From: an uncultured Oscillospiraceae bacterium
GTDB taxonomy: Bacteria > Bacillota > Clostridia > Oscillospirales > Acutalibacteraceae
NCBI GenBank assembly: GCA_900547445.1
Contig: URGJ01000020.1
Span: 1-30,917 of the forward strand
Length of the DNA: 30,917 bases
Reading direction: 5' to 3'
The translations under genes and the position numbers were made by a program. This document shows, in pieces, positions 29,869 through 30,917 of this stretch. Below the pieces are notes generated by a model. It was not told where the DNA came from. It saw nothing but the letters and a program-made list of their open reading frames with translations, and did no database searches. Every line of letters begins with the position of its first letter. The stretch's first letter is position 1.

Positions 29869-30917
29869 TTATTCCGCAAATTGCTTATATAAATCAATCT
29901 GCCCGTGTACCGCGGGCCAGCGCGAGGAATTTTTAAGGGTTACCACTATATATTGGTTTTTTGTGTCATTGCTTTGACCGTAGGAGGCAATGCAATAGCC
30001 CGATTCGTTCACAAAGCCTGTTTTTCCGCCTAAGATTGTCGCGGTTTCGGGCTCTGTGCCGTACATATACTCAAACAGGGTTGCCGAAAGCGCAATGCCG
30101 TCGGGGTGCTGGGGTGTGGACGAGGTGGTGTATTGGTAGGTGGACAAAATCTTTTTGCAGACGGGGTTTTTAAGCGCCGTTCCGAGGATTACCGCCATAT
30201 CGTAGGCGCTGGTGTAATGCTCGCTGTCAAAAAGTCCCGAGGTGTTTACAAAATGGGTGTCGGTAAGCCCCATTTCCTCCGCCCTTTTATTCATCAGCTT
30301 TACAAAGGCTTCCTCACTGCCTGATATTTTTTCCGCAAGGGCTATTGCCGCGTCGGCTCCCGAGGGCAGAATAAGCCCGTAAAGCAGGTCGGTCATTGTT
30401 ATTTTCTCGCCGTTTAAGAAGCCCGCGACCGAAGCCTCCGCCACATAGAGCGGGTCGGTGATTTTAAGGGTCATTGTAAAGGTGTCGTCATAGTTTTCAA
30501 TGTTTTCGCAGGCGACAAGCAGGGTCATTATCTTGGTGGTGGAAGCGGGGTAAAACCGCTCGTGCGGGTTTCTCGCCGCCACCGCTCTGCCTGCCTCGGT
30601 ATTTATTATAACAGCGCCCCCGCAGTCGTTCGCGGCGGGGATTTCCGCGGTCTCGCCGTCTATCTCATAGGATATGGGCGGCTCGGCCTTTTCGGTGATT
30701 TGCGGCTCGCTTACCTGTGCGTTGCCGTTTTGCAGAGACTCAGCCGCGCTCTTGCCGCCCGACCTCGATAAGCAGACGGCGGCAACCGAAATCACCGCCG
30801 CGATTAAGAGAAGCGGCAAAGCGGCTTTTCTTAAAGCTATTACCTTATATATTCCGCGCTTTTTCCGCGTGGATATTTTTTTGCGGCTAATCGGATTTTC
30901 ACGCGGTTTTTGTGGGT
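29869..30917 (-). CDS. D-alanyl-D-alanine carboxypeptidase (peptidase S11, DacF-like), 5' end cut by the window
   Basis: A penicillin-binding enzyme that trims the terminal D-Ala of wall precursors. Numbered from the TTG at 30819, the nucleophile motif STTK is at 93-96 and KTG at 266-268. The second motif, usually SxN, reads SGA at 153-155, so the asparagine is replaced. A membrane anchor (about residues 2-18) follows basic residues that continue upstream: the frame stays open to the right edge (KKISTRKKRGIYKVIALRK), with no ATG, GTG or TTG before it. The true start is thus probably outside the window, and the TTG has no good ribosome-binding site. The protein lacks the usual C-terminal PBP5 domain. 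Confidence 0.85.
   Translation of the reverse strand, partial: PQKPRENPISRKKISTRKKRGIYKVIALRKAALPLLLIAAVISVAAVCLSRSGGKSAAESLQNGNAQVSEPQITEKAEPPISYEIDGETAEIPAANDCGGAVIINTEAGRAVAARNPHERFYPASTTKIMTLLVACENIENYDDTFTMTLKITDPLYVAEASVAGFLNGEKITMTDLLYGLILPSGADAAIALAEKISGSEEAFVKLMNKRAEEMGLTDTHFVNTSGLFDSEHYTSAYDMAVILGTALKNPVCKKILSTYQYTTSSTPQHPDGIALSATLFEYMYGTEPETATILGGKTGFVNESGYCIASYGQSNDTKNQYIVVTLKNSSRWPAVHGQIDLYKQFAE

Noticed and set aside
29818..29934. Short frame starting with ATG at 29818 behind the 29766 promoter
   Set aside because: No ribosome-binding site, it runs through a terminator hairpin and opposite the carboxypeptidase gene.
1..30917. CRISPR arrays, tRNA or rRNA genes, transposases
   Set aside because: No regularly spaced direct repeats, cloverleaf-like segments, rRNA signatures or transposase-like proteins were seen. 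The two dispersed repeat families lack any transposase nearby.

Overview
The window looks like the chromosomal replication-origin region of an anaerobic, endospore-forming member of the Clostridia, most likely Oscillospirales or a relative. The evidence is a dnaA-dnaN-yaaA-recF-remB-gyrB-gyrA run, a parABS system with two exact parS sites, and five sporulation-type genes (spoVAE, a SpoVB-type flippase, gpr, spoIIP, an M50 SpoIVFB-type protease). Radical-SAM proteins of clostridial type (TIGR03960, TIGR03936, YgiQ) point the same way. GC content looks moderate by eye; it was not computed. Several genes start with GTG or TTG where the ribosome-binding site decides the start.

Layout. 1-469: no conventional gene. 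It holds what looks like a complete, unannotated type I toxin-antitoxin locus: a 24-residue single-span peptide (275-349) and a converging antisense RNA (about 431 to 337), each with a near-consensus promoter. It also holds an NrdR-box-like palindrome and the -35 end of a strong leftward promoter. 470-1378: DMT-family transporter. 1488-3108: parB and parA, with parS at 3135-3150. 3303-3671: orphan spoVAE, with a second parS at 3699-3714. 3749-5610: a YdbS/YdbT pair of bacterial PH-domain membrane proteins. 5639-6904: rarA. 7022-8548 (+): SpoVB/MurJ-like flippase. 8549-8879: a 331-base gene-free stretch with one copy of a structured repeat (8600-8736) and the tadA terminator; I see nothing in 8737-8819. 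8880-11109: tadA, an unrecognised membrane protein and a CPBP protease. 11154-17290: gyrA, gyrB, remB, recF and yaaA. 17290-19937: dnaN and dnaA, with an AT-rich candidate origin between them. 20071-22233 (+): gpr, spoIIP and a small membrane protein. 22234-22468: the second copy of the repeat, inverted. 22469-26829: TIGR03936, TIGR03960 and YgiQ radical-SAM-related genes. 26900-27686 (+): a mini membrane protein and the M50 protease. 27676-29660: bcp, a remnant of a C39-type peptidase gene, and rlmD. 29766-29857: a possible small RNA. 29869 to the right edge: a D-Ala-D-Ala carboxypeptidase cut by the window.

How the genes fit together. DnaA, DnaN, RecF, gyrase and RarA handle initiation, elongation, topology and fork rescue. 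ParA/ParB/parS segregate the origin into daughter cells or the forespore. SpoIIP (engulfment), the M50 protease (sigma-K-type signalling), SpoVAE (dipicolinate uptake) and GPR (SASP breakdown in germination) act at successive spore stages. The usual rpmH-rnpA-yidC-jag-mnmE neighbourhood upstream of dnaA is absent and gpr-spoIIP takes its place.

The most interesting items are the type I toxin-antitoxin locus, the inverted pair of about 135-bp structured repeats sitting in two convergent gene gaps on either side of the origin block, and the 67-residue membrane protein coupled to the M50 protease.
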